From assembly GCA_009844405.1 (NCBI GenBank), contig VYBO01000060.1, positions 1 to 53,957 of the forward strand: a stretch of DNA of 53,957 nt, given 5' to 3'. Position 1 is the first letter of the stretch. Every line of letters begins with the position of its first letter. The stretch is from Acidimicrobiaceae bacterium. Its GTDB lineage: Bacteria > Actinomycetota > Acidimicrobiia > Acidimicrobiales > Aldehydirespiratoraceae. Shown here in pieces: positions 1-9,327 of this stretch. Under the pieces are notes generated by a model, which searched no databases, was not told the DNA's origin, and saw nothing but the letters and a program-made list of their open reading frames with translations. Made by a program: the position numbers and the translations under genes.

Positions 1-487
1 GCAGGTGGCGGGTGGTCTGGTAGACGGTGCGGATGGCGAAGTTGGAGCGCAGCCGGGCCACGCCGGCGAGCCGGGACAGGTGCTGGTTGTGGATGCGCTC
101 GAAGTCGCGGTGGTCCTGCACGGCGAGGTGCAGCAGGTAGTCGGCGTCGCCCGCCACCAGGTGGCACGACATGACCTCCGGGCAGCCGCGCACCTCCTCC
201 TCGAAACGGCGGAGCGACTCCTCGCTCTGGCTGACCAGGGAGACCTCCACGAACACGTTCAGGTCACGGCCGATGGCCTCGGTGTCGAGGATCATGACGT
301 AGCCGTCGATGACGCCCTCGGCTTCCAGCCGGCGCACCCGCCGGTGGCAGGCCGACGTGGACAGGCCTATGCGCGACGCCAGCTCCGCGTGGGAGACCCG
401 TCCGTCGAGCTGCAGTTCGTTGAGGATGAGACGGTCGGTCGGATCGAATTCGTGCATGAACATATTTTGCGCTGAATCGGTGTTCAT
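1..487 (-). CDS. Lrp/AsnC-family transcriptional regulator, 3' end cut by window edge
   Basis: This ORF is absent from the supplied track because it has no stop inside the window. On the minus strand it reads MNTDSAQNMFMHEFDPTD, followed by a winged-helix segment (LILNELQLDGRVSHAELASR, then a helix containing LSTSACHRRVRRLEAEGVI). A Lrp ligand-binding (RAM) domain follows, with the motif CHLVAGDADYLLHL. About 162 residues are visible, nearly the usual full length. It is divergent from alanine dehydrogenase 117 bp away, as in the AldR/ald arrangement of mycobacteria, so I infer that it controls ald in response to an amino acid. The start at 487 is not certain: Met codons at 463 and 457 are in frame, and no strong Shine-Dalgarno precedes any of them. 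Confidence 0.9.
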   Translation of the reverse strand, partial: MNTDSAQNMFMHEFDPTDRLILNELQLDGRVSHAELASRIGLSTSACHRRVRRLEAEGVIDGYVMILDTEAIGRDLNVFVEVSLVSQSEESLRRFEEEVRGCPEVMSCHLVAGDADYLLHLAVQDHRDFERIHNQHLSRLAGVARLRSNFAIRTVYQTTRHL

Positions 488-604
488 GTGCAAACAATAG
501 GCGCAATGGCAGCATTTGAGGGGAATGTTGCTCAGAATATGTCTCATCCACGCGTGTAACATTTCGGGAGTCGCATTCATGAATCGCAGGTGGAGGGGTC
601 CAGC
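488..604. promoter_or_regulatory. Divergent lrp/ald control region
   Basis: This 117-bp spacer between the two divergent starts is more AT-rich than its surroundings and must hold both promoters. A strong ribosome-binding site, GGAGGGG (592-598), serves the ald start at 605. I see no unambiguous -35/-10 pair or clear Lrp box by eye, so the operator is inferred only from gene arrangement. Confidence 0.5.
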
Positions 605-1720
605 ATGCGCATCGGGGTGCCCACGGAGATCAAGAGCGAGGAGCGCCGCGTCGGGCTGACCCCCGACAGCGTGCGCGAAGTCAGCGACCGCGGCCACGAG
701 GTGTACGTGGAGTGCGGCGCCGGCGACGGCGCCGGGTTCGACGACGACGAGTACAAGGACCGCGGCGCCATCCTGGTGCCCACCGCCGACGAGCTCTTCG
801 AGACCGCCGAACTGATCGTGAAGGTCAAGGAGCCCCAGGCGGAGGAGCGGGCCCGCCTGAGGGCCGACCACACCCTGTTCACCTACCTGCATCTCGCTCC
901 CGACCCCGACCAGGCCAACGACCTGCTGGCCAGCGGGGCCACTGCCATCGCCTACGAGTCGGTCACCGACCGCAGGGGCCGGCTCCCGCTGCTCGCCCCC
1001 ATGTCCCAGGTGGCGGGCCGCCTGGCCATCCAGGCCGGCGCCCGCTGCCTGGAGGCATCCGCGGGCGGCCGGGGAGTGCTGCTGGGCGGGGTGCCCGGCG
1101 TGGCCGCCGCCCCGGTGACGGTGATCGGCGGCGGGGTGGTCGGCACCAACGCGGTGGAGATGGCCCTGGGACTCGGCGCCGACGTGACCGTGCTGGATCG
1201 TGACATGGCCGTGCTCGAGTCGCTTGCCGCCCGCTTCGGTCCGGCGCTGCGCACGATCTACTCCAGCCCCAGCCGGCTGGCCCAGGCGGTGTTCACCGCC
1301 GATCTGGTGATCGGGGCCGTGCTGCTGCCCGGAGCCAGGGCGCCGCGGCTGATCACCAGGCAGATGGTGAAGGTCATGCGGCCCGGCACCGTGATCGTGG
1401 ACGTGGCCATCGACCAGGGAGGCTGCGCCGAGACGTCAAGGCCGACCACCCACGCCGAGCCGACCTACGCGGTCGACGACGTGGTCCACTACTGCGTGGC
1501 CAACATGCCCGGCGCGGTCCCCCGCACCTCCACCCAGGCCCTCAACAACGCGACGCTCCCCTACGTGCACAAACTCGCCGACCAGGGAGTCGTCGAAGCC
1601 ATCGCAGCCGACAAGGGCCTGCAGGACGGCCTCAGCGTGCGCCACGGCCGGATCACCGAGGCCGCAGTGGCCGATGCCCTAGGCCTGGAATACACCGAGC
1701 CCCTCGCCACCCTGGCCTGA
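605..1720 (+). CDS. ald: Alanine dehydrogenase
   Basis: This enzyme catalyses NAD-dependent interconversion of L-alanine with pyruvate and ammonia in the cytoplasm. The 371-aa product begins [17 protein letters not shown], the family's N-terminal signature. The pyruvate-binding lysine (K75 in IVKVKEP) and catalytic histidine (H96 in TYLHLA) fall at the same positions as in mycobacterial Ald. A Rossmann NAD site is visible as [11 protein letters not shown]. The ORF track starts at GTG 590, but ATG 605 is preceded by GGAGGGG at ideal spacing and matches the family N terminus. It stands alone, divergent from the Lrp-type regulator. Confidence 0.97.
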   Translation: MRIGVPTEIKSEERRVGLTPDSVREVSDRGHEVYVECGAGDGAGFDDDEYKDRGAILVPTADELFETAELIVKVKEPQAEERARLRADHTLFTYLHLAPDPDQANDLLASGATAIAYESVTDRRGRLPLLAPMSQVAGRLAIQAGARCLEASAGGRGVLLGGVPGVAAAPVTVIGGGVVGTNAVEMALGLGADVTVLDRDMAVLESLAARFGPALRTIYSSPSRLAQAVFTADLVIGAVLLPGARAPRLITRQMVKVMRPGTVIVDVAIDQGGCAETSRPTTHAEPTYAVDDVVHYCVANMPGAVPRTSTQALNNATLPYVHKLADQGVVEAIAADKGLQDGLSVRHGRITEAAVADALGLEYTEPLATLA

Positions 1721-1860
1721 CCCGGCCGCCCGAACCTAGCTCAATCGCCTACAACCGGCGCAATTCGGCACGTCACCGACGGCATGGGCGAGTCCGCCGC
1801 CGCGATGGACGGCCAACGGCTCACCTACCGGCAACTCACCGGATCACGCGGCTGAGGAAA

Positions 1861-2082
1861 TTACGAGTCGCCAGACCTGTACCTGAGACGGCCAACCTGC
1901 TCATCCGTCATGCTCTGGCGAGCAGCGAACGGAAGACGGGCCAAGTCCCGATCCGCATCATCCGCCGATTTCTTTGCGAGCGCTTTCATGATCGCGTCAT
2001 GTCGCATGGTGTTGGGTGCGTCAGGGACGGGCCGGAGGTGCGCCCGGAACCTGGGGGCTTTCATGATCGCGTCATGTCGCAT
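1861..2082 (-). CDS. Small ORF with duplicated start segment, unknown function
   Basis: This 73-codon ORF lies 16 bp downstream of the helicase gene on the same strand. It contains the peptide MRHDAIMKA twice, encoded by the 37-bp direct repeat, so translation could begin at either copy (73 or 48 residues). The C-terminal part is charged (ALAKKSADDADRDLARL). I recognise no family. The repeat DNA (ATGACGCGATCATGAAAGC) resembles the start of the vapB gene near 52213 in this window at 16 of 19 bases. It may be an antitoxin-gene remnant or chance. No clear ribosome-binding site is present. Confidence 0.3.
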   Translation of the reverse strand: MRHDAIMKAPRFRAHLRPVPDAPNTMRHDAIMKALAKKSADDADRDLARLPFAARQSMTDEQVGRLRYRSGDS

Positions 2083-2093
2083 GGCGTTGGGTG
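1982..2093. repeat. 37-bp direct repeat, two copies 75 bp apart
   Basis: Copies lie at 1982-2018 and 2057-2093, differ at one base (ATGGTGTTGGG versus ATGGCGTTGGG), and are spaced by a multiple of three. They sit at the left boundary of the methyltransferase/helicase module, in a region (1721-2098) with no confident gene. A tandem duplication of a gene start is the simplest reading. A mobile-element boundary is possible but unsupported. Confidence 0.8.
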
Positions 2094-2098
2094 GGCTC

Positions 2099-5000
2099 TT
2101 ACGGGAGGACGGCCATCCAGCAGACTACTCCTAGGTCGTCCTCGGTGATCTGGGGAGCTGGTGGTGGGGCGTCTACGGCTCGGAGGCCGTGGAACTCGAC
2201 GACGGCTACCACTTGATGGGCGGCTTCGTCGGCGGTAATGGCGTCGCTGTCCAAGGCGCGCTTGATGGCGGCTAGGTCGTGGCGGACGAGGCTGCTGCGC
2301 TCGGCGCCTAGGGCCTCGTAGGCGGCGGCCGCGGATGGTGGGGAGGACACGCTGGCGTCCTCCAGTAGGGCGCGGGCCCATCTCTGGACCGGTCCCACTG
2401 AGCGTTCCTCCGACAAGCGGGCGGCCTCGTTGTGCTCCTCGACAATCGAGGTGGACGCAGTCGACCATGCTGCGTCCAGGTCGACAGGCGGGTTGGGTAC
2501 TCCGGGCGCCTCGCCGGGATCGATGCGGCGCAGGATGGTTGCCGGTGCGGATGCCATGGTGTCGTCCGACATGTAGCGCCAGTAGCGGTCGCCGTTGCGC
2601 GTCCGGCAGGCAAGGAACACACCCGGCGGGCCGACATACGGCACGCCCGGACCCTGGGCGAAGGCCGCTCCGATCCCCCAGGGCAGGTTGCGCACTCTTT
2701 CGATCTCGCCCTCGGCGGCGGCCCGGCGCAATTCGGCCCGCAAGAGCTCGCCATTCACCGTCCCCGTCTCGGGTGATTCGCCGGCCTCGTCGAGCAGGGT
2801 CTCATCCCCCTCGCCGAGGCGGTGAGCGTAGGACTTGATCTCCTCGACGAGGTCGTCCTCCATGATCTCGATCTCCATACCGTAGGGACGGGCGGACACG
2901 ATCTTGCGGCGAATGGCTGCCTCGAGTTGCAGTATCAGCTCCAGGTTTCCGGGCTCGGGGAGCATTGTGATGAGCGAGACCCGATCATGCGGGCTCTTGA
3001 GCCGGAGAACCCGACCGTAGCGCTGAACCACGCGCTGCGGGTTCCAAGGCATGTCGTAGCTGATGACGGCCGCCGCCTGCTGGAGGTTCTGGCCTTCCGA
3101 GAGCACGTCGTTACTCAGCAGCAGATCCACCTGGCCGTCGGGGGGCACGTAACCGGGACGCACGACCATCTCTGGGCAGAAGCGGGCCAGCATGGCGGTG
3201 CGCTGATCTGGGTCGGTCTCGGCACCGATCACGGTCACTCGCTCTCGTTCGCCGACCCGCTCCGGCAGGTGCACGTCCAGGTAGCGCACGGTGTCGGCGA
3301 ACGAAGAGAACACGATCACCTTGTCTGAGGGCACATCGGCGAGCATTTGCCGGAGCAGGGCCAGCTTCGGATCCCCCGCGGGGTCGAGCCTCCTCAGGGC
3401 ATCGGCGCACGCAACCAGCAGGGCTCGGTCGGCGGCAACGTCCTCGCGATAGTGGGGCTCGAAGTCGTCGACGGGCTCGCTGCCGGCGTCGTCGAGATTG
3501 TCTTCCAGCCAGCCGGACAAGCCGGACTCGTCCAAGTCGAGCGCGGCCGCCTCCCGCAGCGCGTCGCCGGTCAGAACACGACCATCGTCCCATGCAGCCA
3601 GGAAAGTGTCGTGGGCCGCGATCATCCGTTCGATGGTCAGCAGGCAGGCCTGCCAACACGACTCGAACCGCTTGAGAACGGCCGACTGCAGCAGGGCGCC
3701 GAGAGCGGCCTCCCGCCCGGCCTCCTCGTCGCCGATCCGGTAGGCGCTGGGACGGTAACGGGCCATCTTCAATTGGGCGAGGTTGGCGGTGATCATCTGC
3801 ACCAGCCCGGGAAAGGCTGTGTCGAGGTCGTAGCGCTCGGTGGACAGCACCGGAGTCGGGAACGAGACGGGCGTACCGTCGGGGAAGGTCTCGTCGGGGT
3901 AGTGGCGCTGGATGAAGCGGCGATCCCGGCGGACGCTCACCATGTCGGCCAGCGGGAACAGCACGTCTGGATCGAGGTTCTCGACATCACGCTCGTTGGC
4001 TCCGGCGCGCACGAACAGGCGAGCCAGCGAGGGGATCCCCCAGGGCGCGAAGGCCCGGTCATGGCGGGCGAAGGCCATCACCAGGTGGTAGAGGTCCCAC
4101 AAGCCGTTGTTGACGGGAGTGGCAGTGAGCAGGGCCAGATCCTTCTGCACACCGCCGAGCAGGCGGGAGACGGCGCGGTACCAGGTGGTGCCGGGAGTGC
4201 GCAAGGCGTGGCCCTCGTCCACCACGACCAAGCGGTAGGCATCCTTGTCGCTGTGCAGGTGCCTCCTCGGATTCCAGGCATCGGGCCCGGCCAGCTGCTC
4301 GTCGGCGGCCAGCTGGTGGAAGCTCAAGACCTCGGCGGGAAGCCGGGCTTGCGACAACCGCTCCCGCCAGTACTCCACCAGCTGCGCAGGAGCCACGACC
4401 AGTGCGTGCAGACCCCGGCGCAGCGAGTACTCCTCGACGAGGGCTAGGCCGATCTCGGTCTTGCCGGTGCCGACACCGTCGGCGTATATCACACCGTGAT
4501 GACGCTGGAGGATCCGCAGAGCGCGGTTGAAGCCGTCCAGCTGGAACGATGCCAACTCCACCGAGCCGGGCGGTGGTCCCGATGGATCGTCCAACTCGGC
4601 GTCGAGCAATTCCAGCAGCGCTCGCAGATACACAGTTCGGGGGGCTGACCAGCCCGATGTCGGGGAACAGCAGCTCACGCAGTTCGGCCTTGAAATCCTC
4701 GCCGTTACCCCAGAGCCCGTCGAACCAGGCGAGTGCCTGGCTGGCAACCGGAGGGTTGTACTCGACGAGCCCGAGCTCCAGGTTGGAGAACAGGCCCGCG
4801 CCGGTGAGGTTGGCCGAGGTGACCAGAGCGGCTCGGGCATCGCTGGTATTGCCGAACAGGTAGGCCTTGCCGTGCAGGAACCGCTTGGTGTACCGCCGAA
4901 CCTCGACCTCATCACGGTCGAGCCACGTATCGAGCGCGATGAGCTTGGCCGCGGCCCGGCTCGGCGGGAAGCGGGACAGGTCTCGGTCGTTGCGCAGGCC

Positions 5001-5255
5001 GACCAGAGTCATCTCGAACAGCGAGTCAGGGAGCTGTGCTCCCAGGCCGGGGGCCGGGGCCGTTCCGATCAGCAGCCGGACCCGCCGGCCTCCCGAGACC
5101 GCGACCGCGACGTGATGCAGGCCGCCGAGATTGACGTAGCCGCTCGCGATGGAGAGGCCGTGGTCACTCTCTATGTCATTGAGCAGGTATGCAAGCGCGT
5201 CGGCGTGGCGGCCGTCGTCGCTGAGGTTGTCGAGGAGAAAGGGACGTCCAGCCAC
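2099..5255 (-). CDS. PLD-nuclease/SNF2-family helicase, one frameshift
   Basis: This is a fused nuclease-translocase of about 1050 residues, split over two reading frames. The N-terminal part shows a phospholipase-D HxK motif (FLHGKAYLFGN, near residue 125) followed by ALVTSANLTGAG. A SNF2 helicase follows: Walker A DGVGTGKTE (near 255), VVDEGHAL (near 344), LLTATPVNN, VIVFSSFADT and motif VI QRYGRVLRL (near 745). The frames change in a run of six C on the coding strand (4639-4644). Removing one C restores GLVSPRTVYLRALL. The GTG start at 5255 lies 4 nt after the methyltransferase stop, so the two are one operon. It is probably the restriction/translocation partner of the methyltransferase. 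If the frameshift is real the gene is broken. Confidence 0.85.
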
Positions 5256-5259
5256 GGGC

Positions 5260-8200
5260 TCAGCCCAGCTCTCGGAGTCGATCGATGACTTGGGCGCGAT
5301 ATCCGGATGGCACTGCGTCGTAAGTGAAGTCCATGAACATCGTCTCAAGGTCGGCGTCGGTGAGTTGCCACGCTCGGGCCACTCGGGCGTCGATCTCGAC
5401 CCGCAGCGACTGCCGTTCGGCCCTCGGCAGTCGACCGGGCTCGACCCCGACCGCGGCGGCGAAAGCAGCAAAGCGATTGTCAACGGCCGACAGCCGGGCT
5501 GCGGCCCTGGCGATATGGGTGTAGTTCTCCTCATCGAGATCGGGAATCTTGAGCGCCTCAAGGATGAAGAAATTGAGGTTGATCTCAACGTAGCGGCGGG
5601 CCTGCCAGTCGAAGGGCAAGCTGTTCATCACGCCGAGACAGGCCGCCTGGGCGATCTCGTCGCCGTCCACGAATGCCAGGTACGGCGCCTTGTTCGTCAG
5701 GAACAGCTTGGACGGGACCAAGCACGCTCTAACGGTGCGGCTGTCGTCGGAGCGAGCCACATCTCTAAACGCCACCCTCGCCTGGTCCAACGCGGTGAGC
5801 ACCGCCTGCTGGCGCTCGGACTTCTTCGTGGACTCGGCGAGGACCGAGTCCTGACCAGGGCGCGGCTTGCGGACCTTCTTCCGCAGCTTGGCACTGGTTG
5901 GGCAGGGTCGGGCAGCCGCGCCGTGGGGGTCGTACTGGTCGAAGCTCTTGCCCTTCCAGAGCGGTCGCCCCCGCTGCTTTTTCTCCCAGAAACGCTTGTC
6001 CGCGGTCTCGTGCAGCTCAGCGACCGCAAAGCACCTCCATCTCCCGCCCGGACCCATCGGGAAGCGCGGCCCGGCGCGCAGCTTGGTCAGCAACTCGGCC
6101 TCCTGCTGGGACCGCAGTCTGGGAGTCAGCCAGCCCTCAGCCAGGGACGACACTTCCACCGGCACGCCATGCGAAGCCGCCTGCTCCTCCCATGCCTCCG
6201 CTGACGCTGCGGTGCCCAGCAGGGACACGCAGTAGGCGGATTCCGGTTGACGGCGGTCCGCCACAACCAGTGACACTCCGTAACGAGGTTCGCTGTCGAA
6301 CATCCAACAGCCTCTGTTCAACAATGTGTCTACTCTCCGGGCGGTCATCTCGGTGTAGAGCCACTCCCGGAAGCCCTCCGAGCCCTTCGTCACGAACGCG
6401 GATCGGGGCAACACCACTCCGATCGCGCCTTCGGGCCGCACCAAGGTCCGGTAGCGCTGGCAGAAGTACTTGTACAGGTCCGGGTCCCCCTTGGTCGATT
6501 GGTACTCGCCCGTGGCCAGGGCGGCCCGCTCGACCTCTGCTCGCCGACGCTCGCTTCGTAGTTGCTCAGGCAACTCCGGTCGCTCCTCGACGAGTTCGGC
6601 AATGGCAACCTTGCGCTCCTTGACGCCCATGCCGTGCAGCCCCGGCTGGTGCAGCCCGTAGAAGGAGAGCTCCTCCACGGTTACCTCCTCCCAGGGGGGA
6701 TTTCCTACCACTGCATCGAAGCCCTGCCGCTCGCCGGAGAACACCCGCGGGAACTCCAGGGGCCAGTGCAGGAAGCGGTGCTCGCTGGCCAGCACGGCGG
6801 CTGCGTCTACCAGGCTCTGGCCGTTCTCGCTGTTGTCGCCCGCGATGACGTCCGGGCCGTGCTCCTCGGCGTGAACACGGGCACCCGCGACCCCGAACCC
6901 CTCGGCTGTCCACAGATCGAACAGCCGTCTCAGTCCCTCCGTGGCGACACGGGCCTCCTCGTCGGCAGCACGGCTGTCCTCAACCTGGCCGGGCGTGAGG
7001 TCATCGATCTCAGCTACCCGGGCCGCGGCCCGTGACGCCTCATCAAGAGCCAGCCGAAGCGAAGTCTCCTGGAAGGTGCCTTCGCGGACGACGGTCCCGG
7101 CCGAGGCCACTCCGATCAGCGAGTTGCCCACTACCACGTTCCGTCCCAGATAGGCAAGCGAAAGGCCAGGCACGAAGGAGGCCAGCCACAACGACAGGGT
7201 GGCGACCTCGGCGCCCATCGGGCTCACATCCACCCCGAACACGCAGTGCTTGAGGACCAGCCGCCGCAGCAGGGTCACGTCGGTGGCGTCGGCACCGGGG
7301 GCGGCCTGGCCGCGCAGCCGGTCGAGGGCTGCCTTGATGGCCGGCAGAGGGGTCGCGGCCAGGAACTCGACAGTTCGCTCGGCCAACTGCTCCGTTACCT
7401 GCACCAGGAAGTGGGCGCTGCCGCAGGCCGGATCAAGCACCGCGAACTCCAGCAGTCTTGTCGCGGCCCGCACCGGATCCGTCGCCGCGATCCCCCGGAC
7501 CTCGTCTAGATGGCGCTCGAACGCAGGCATGACCGCTTGGCGCACCAGATGCTGCACCAGCGACACCGGCGTGTAGTAGACGCCTCCGGCCTTGCGCCCG
7601 CCCGCGTGCGTCTGCCACAGGAGCGACCCCGTCCCTGCATCGGGGTTGTCGGAGTCAGCGACATACCGGTCGGTTGCGGCGTCGTAGCGCAACGGACGGT
7701 CGGCTACAACGAGCTGAAGGCTGAGAAGCGTCTCGTAGATGTGGCCGAGGTGGCCGATCTCCAGCGACGAGTAGTCCACGCCCGTCCCGGACTCGGAGTC
7801 CAAGCCCACCGCCGTCAGCACGTTGGCGAAGTTGGGGTCATCCAGTTCGAGACTCTCGAGCAGTTCGGCCCCCTCGAAGTCGGAGTCAGCGAAGAGCGCC
7901 CCGTTGTAGGCGGGTACCCCCCAGGCCGGATTGCCGGTTCGCAGCGCTCCCACCAACGTCGCAAAGTTCGACCACAGGCTTGTCGAAGCCTCGCTCAGGC
8001 GCTCTCTGGTCGTGTGGGCCTCGGCTACCAGCGTCGACAGCGACCGGCGCTTGTAGGTGGCATTGTCGGTCGGAAGGAAGCGAGAACTCTCGGCGTAGAG
8101 CACGAACAGCAGCCGGAACAGCAATGTCAACGCGGCCCGTTGCAACTCCAGGCGCTCCGAGTCCTCGTCGAGATCCACTCCCCGCCGGCGGGCCCAGCGT

Positions 8201-9198
8201 TGCAGGCCGGCGGCCAAAGCGGGAAGGGCCTCTTGGCGGATGGTGTGATCAAGCCGGCGTCTGAGCCTGGAGCCGAAGACCCTGGCGTCGTCCTGCAGTT
8301 CAGCCAAGCGACCCTCGGCCAGGTAGCTCGGGGCTAGGAGCGCCAGATACGGGCGACGGGCCTCGCCGAGCAGCTCCGCGTCGAGATCCAGCCACTCCGC
8401 CGCCGATGCGGACGGGTCGCAGTCGAACAGACGGTAGCGGTTCTGGCAGACGAGGATCCCGTAGCGGGCGCCGCGAGCCCGGCAGTCGGCCGCCAACACG
8501 CCCTCGGCAGGACGGCCGGCTTCGTCGAGGCGCATGAAGTCGCGCGGGTCTGCCTTCGGGTGCACCACAGCGGCGGGTCGTCCGTCGAATCGAGCCAGGT
8601 AGCCGCGGGGCTCCAGGCGTTCGATCTGATAGCCGAGCCCGTTCAGCACCGTGCGCCAGTCCCCATCGACACGCAGGCCCTCCAAAGTCTGGGCTGCGAA
8701 GACCTGAAAGCCGGGCTCCCCGAGCAGCCGGGACTCCAGAGTGTGCCGTGTGAGCAGCCCGTGAACGACCATGCCCCCATCGGCCAGCCGCACAACCTCG
8801 CCGCCGATGTGGCGCACGGCGTAGAGGCCGTCGAAGGCGGCGGCCTCCTCGATCACCGCGGCCAAGCCTGTGCAGTCCACCGAGCGGATCGGCTCGTCAG
8901 CGGTACTCGGGCCGAGCGCCAGCACACTTCCGGAGTTCTCAGAGTCGTCGGCGATGAGCAGGTAGCTGATATCGGAATTGCGCACTCGCGCCCGCCAGCG
9001 GGCTCGCATGTGGCGTTCGGCCGGCTCCGCCGCGGCCGCGACTTCAATGTGCTTGAAGCGCACCGCCCGCCGGATATCCGATCCCGGCTGCACATCCTGG
9101 GCCACACCGCGCGCTACTAGCCGGCTGAGCAATTCCTCAGCATTCACCAGCCTGAACCCTACGCGTACGGCCTTGACGACGGAAGCATTCGATGGCAT
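5260..9198 (-). CDS. Large Eco57I/type IIG-like DNA methyltransferase
   Basis: This 1312-aa protein carries the N6-adenine methyltransferase signatures: SAM-binding motif I LDPACGSAHFL (near residue 590) and catalytic motif IV GNPPWEE (near 833). It also has the typical upstream GVYYTPVSLVQHLV. About 500 residues precede the catalytic core and a C-terminal part probably holds target recognition, as in Eco57I-like or BREX PglX proteins. I did not find a clear nuclease motif in its N terminus, so cleavage may come from the PLD domain of the downstream helicase. Its own promoter region lies in an AT-rich patch, separating it from ftsX. The pair is best described as a restriction or BREX/DISARM-related defence module of unassigned type. 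Confidence 0.9.
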   Translation of the reverse strand: MPSNASVVKAVRVGFRLVNAEELLSRLVARGVAQDVQPGSDIRRAVRFKHIEVAAAAEPAERHMRARWRARVRNSDISYLLIADDSENSGSVLALGPSTADEPIRSVDCTGLAAVIEEAAAFDGLYAVRHIGGEVVRLADGGMVVHGLLTRHTLESRLLGEPGFQVFAAQTLEGLRVDGDWRTVLNGLGYQIERLEPRGYLARFDGRPAAVVHPKADPRDFMRLDEAGRPAEGVLAADCRARGARYGILVCQNRYRLFDCDPSASAAEWLDLDAELLGEARRPYLALLAPSYLAEGRLAELQDDARVFGSRLRRRLDHTIRQEALPALAAGLQRWARRRGVDLDEDSERLELQRAALTLLFRLLFVLYAESSRFLPTDNATYKRRSLSTLVAEAHTTRERLSEASTSLWSNFATLVGALRTGNPAWGVPAYNGALFADSDFEGAELLESLELDDPNFANVLTAVGLDSESGTGVDYSSLEIGHLGHIYETLLSLQLVVADRPLRYDAATDRYVADSDNPDAGTGSLLWQTHAGGRKAGGVYYTPVSLVQHLVRQAVMPAFERHLDEVRGIAATDPVRAATRLLEFAVLDPACGSAHFLVQVTEQLAERTVEFLAATPLPAIKAALDRLRGQAAPGADATDVTLLRRLVLKHCVFGVDVSPMGAEVATLSLWLASFVPGLSLAYLGRNVVVGNSLIGVASAGTVVREGTFQETSLRLALDEASRAAARVAEIDDLTPGQVEDSRAADEEARVATEGLRRLFDLWTAEGFGVAGARVHAEEHGPDVIAGDNSENGQSLVDAAAVLASEHRFLHWPLEFPRVFSGERQGFDAVVGNPPWEEVTVEELSFYGLHQPGLHGMGVKERKVAIAELVEERPELPEQLRSERRRAEVERAALATGEYQSTKGDPDLYKYFCQRYRTLVRPEGAIGVVLPRSAFVTKGSEGFREWLYTEMTARRVDTLLNRGCWMFDSEPRYGVSLVVADRRQPESAYCVSLLGTAASAEAWEEQAASHGVPVEVSSLAEGWLTPRLRSQQEAELLTKLRAGPRFPMGPGGRWRCFAVAELHETADKRFWEKKQRGRPLWKGKSFDQYDPHGAAARPCPTSAKLRKKVRKPRPGQDSVLAESTKKSERQQAVLTALDQARVAFRDVARSDDSRTVRACLVPSKLFLTNKAPYLAFVDGDEIAQAACLGVMNSLPFDWQARRYVEINLNFFILEALKIPDLDEENYTHIARAAARLSAVDNRFAAFAAAVGVEPGRLPRAERQSLRVEIDARVARAWQLTDADLETMFMDFTYDAVPSGYRAQVIDRLRELG

Positions 9199-9238
9199 GG
9201 CTTTCCCCGCGGTTGAGCCAATACATGAAGGTTCCCGG

Positions 9239-9268
9239 AATATCTTATTATATCACAGAATATGTCAA
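9239..9268 (-). promoter_or_regulatory. Candidate promoter of the methyltransferase operon
   Basis: A conspicuous AT-rich patch in otherwise high-GC DNA contains TTGACA (9268-9263) and, 18 nt on, GATATT (9244-9239), about 40 nt before the methyltransferase ATG. A perfect TATAAT also occurs (9252-9247) but only 10 nt from TTGACA, too close to pair with it. Confidence 0.4.
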
Positions 9269-9327
9269 TATGGGCACGCTATTGGCCGGCAACGTGATCG
9301 TCGGCGCTGATAATGCCGCCGCCTCGG

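Noticed and set aside
1774-1855. Short plus-strand open frame ending in LTYRQLTGSRG
   Set aside because: Slightly reminiscent of an adenylate-forming enzyme segment, but too short and without a start or ribosome-binding site to call a gene remnant.
2099-9198. Complete BREX or DISARM system
   Set aside because: No PglZ, BrxC, BrxL, DrmA or DrmB homologue is visible in the surrounding genes.
9247-9268. TTGACA and TATAAT pair as methyltransferase promoter
   Set aside because: Only 10 nt separate them, too short for a sigma-70-type promoter; an 18-nt spaced GATATT is used instead.
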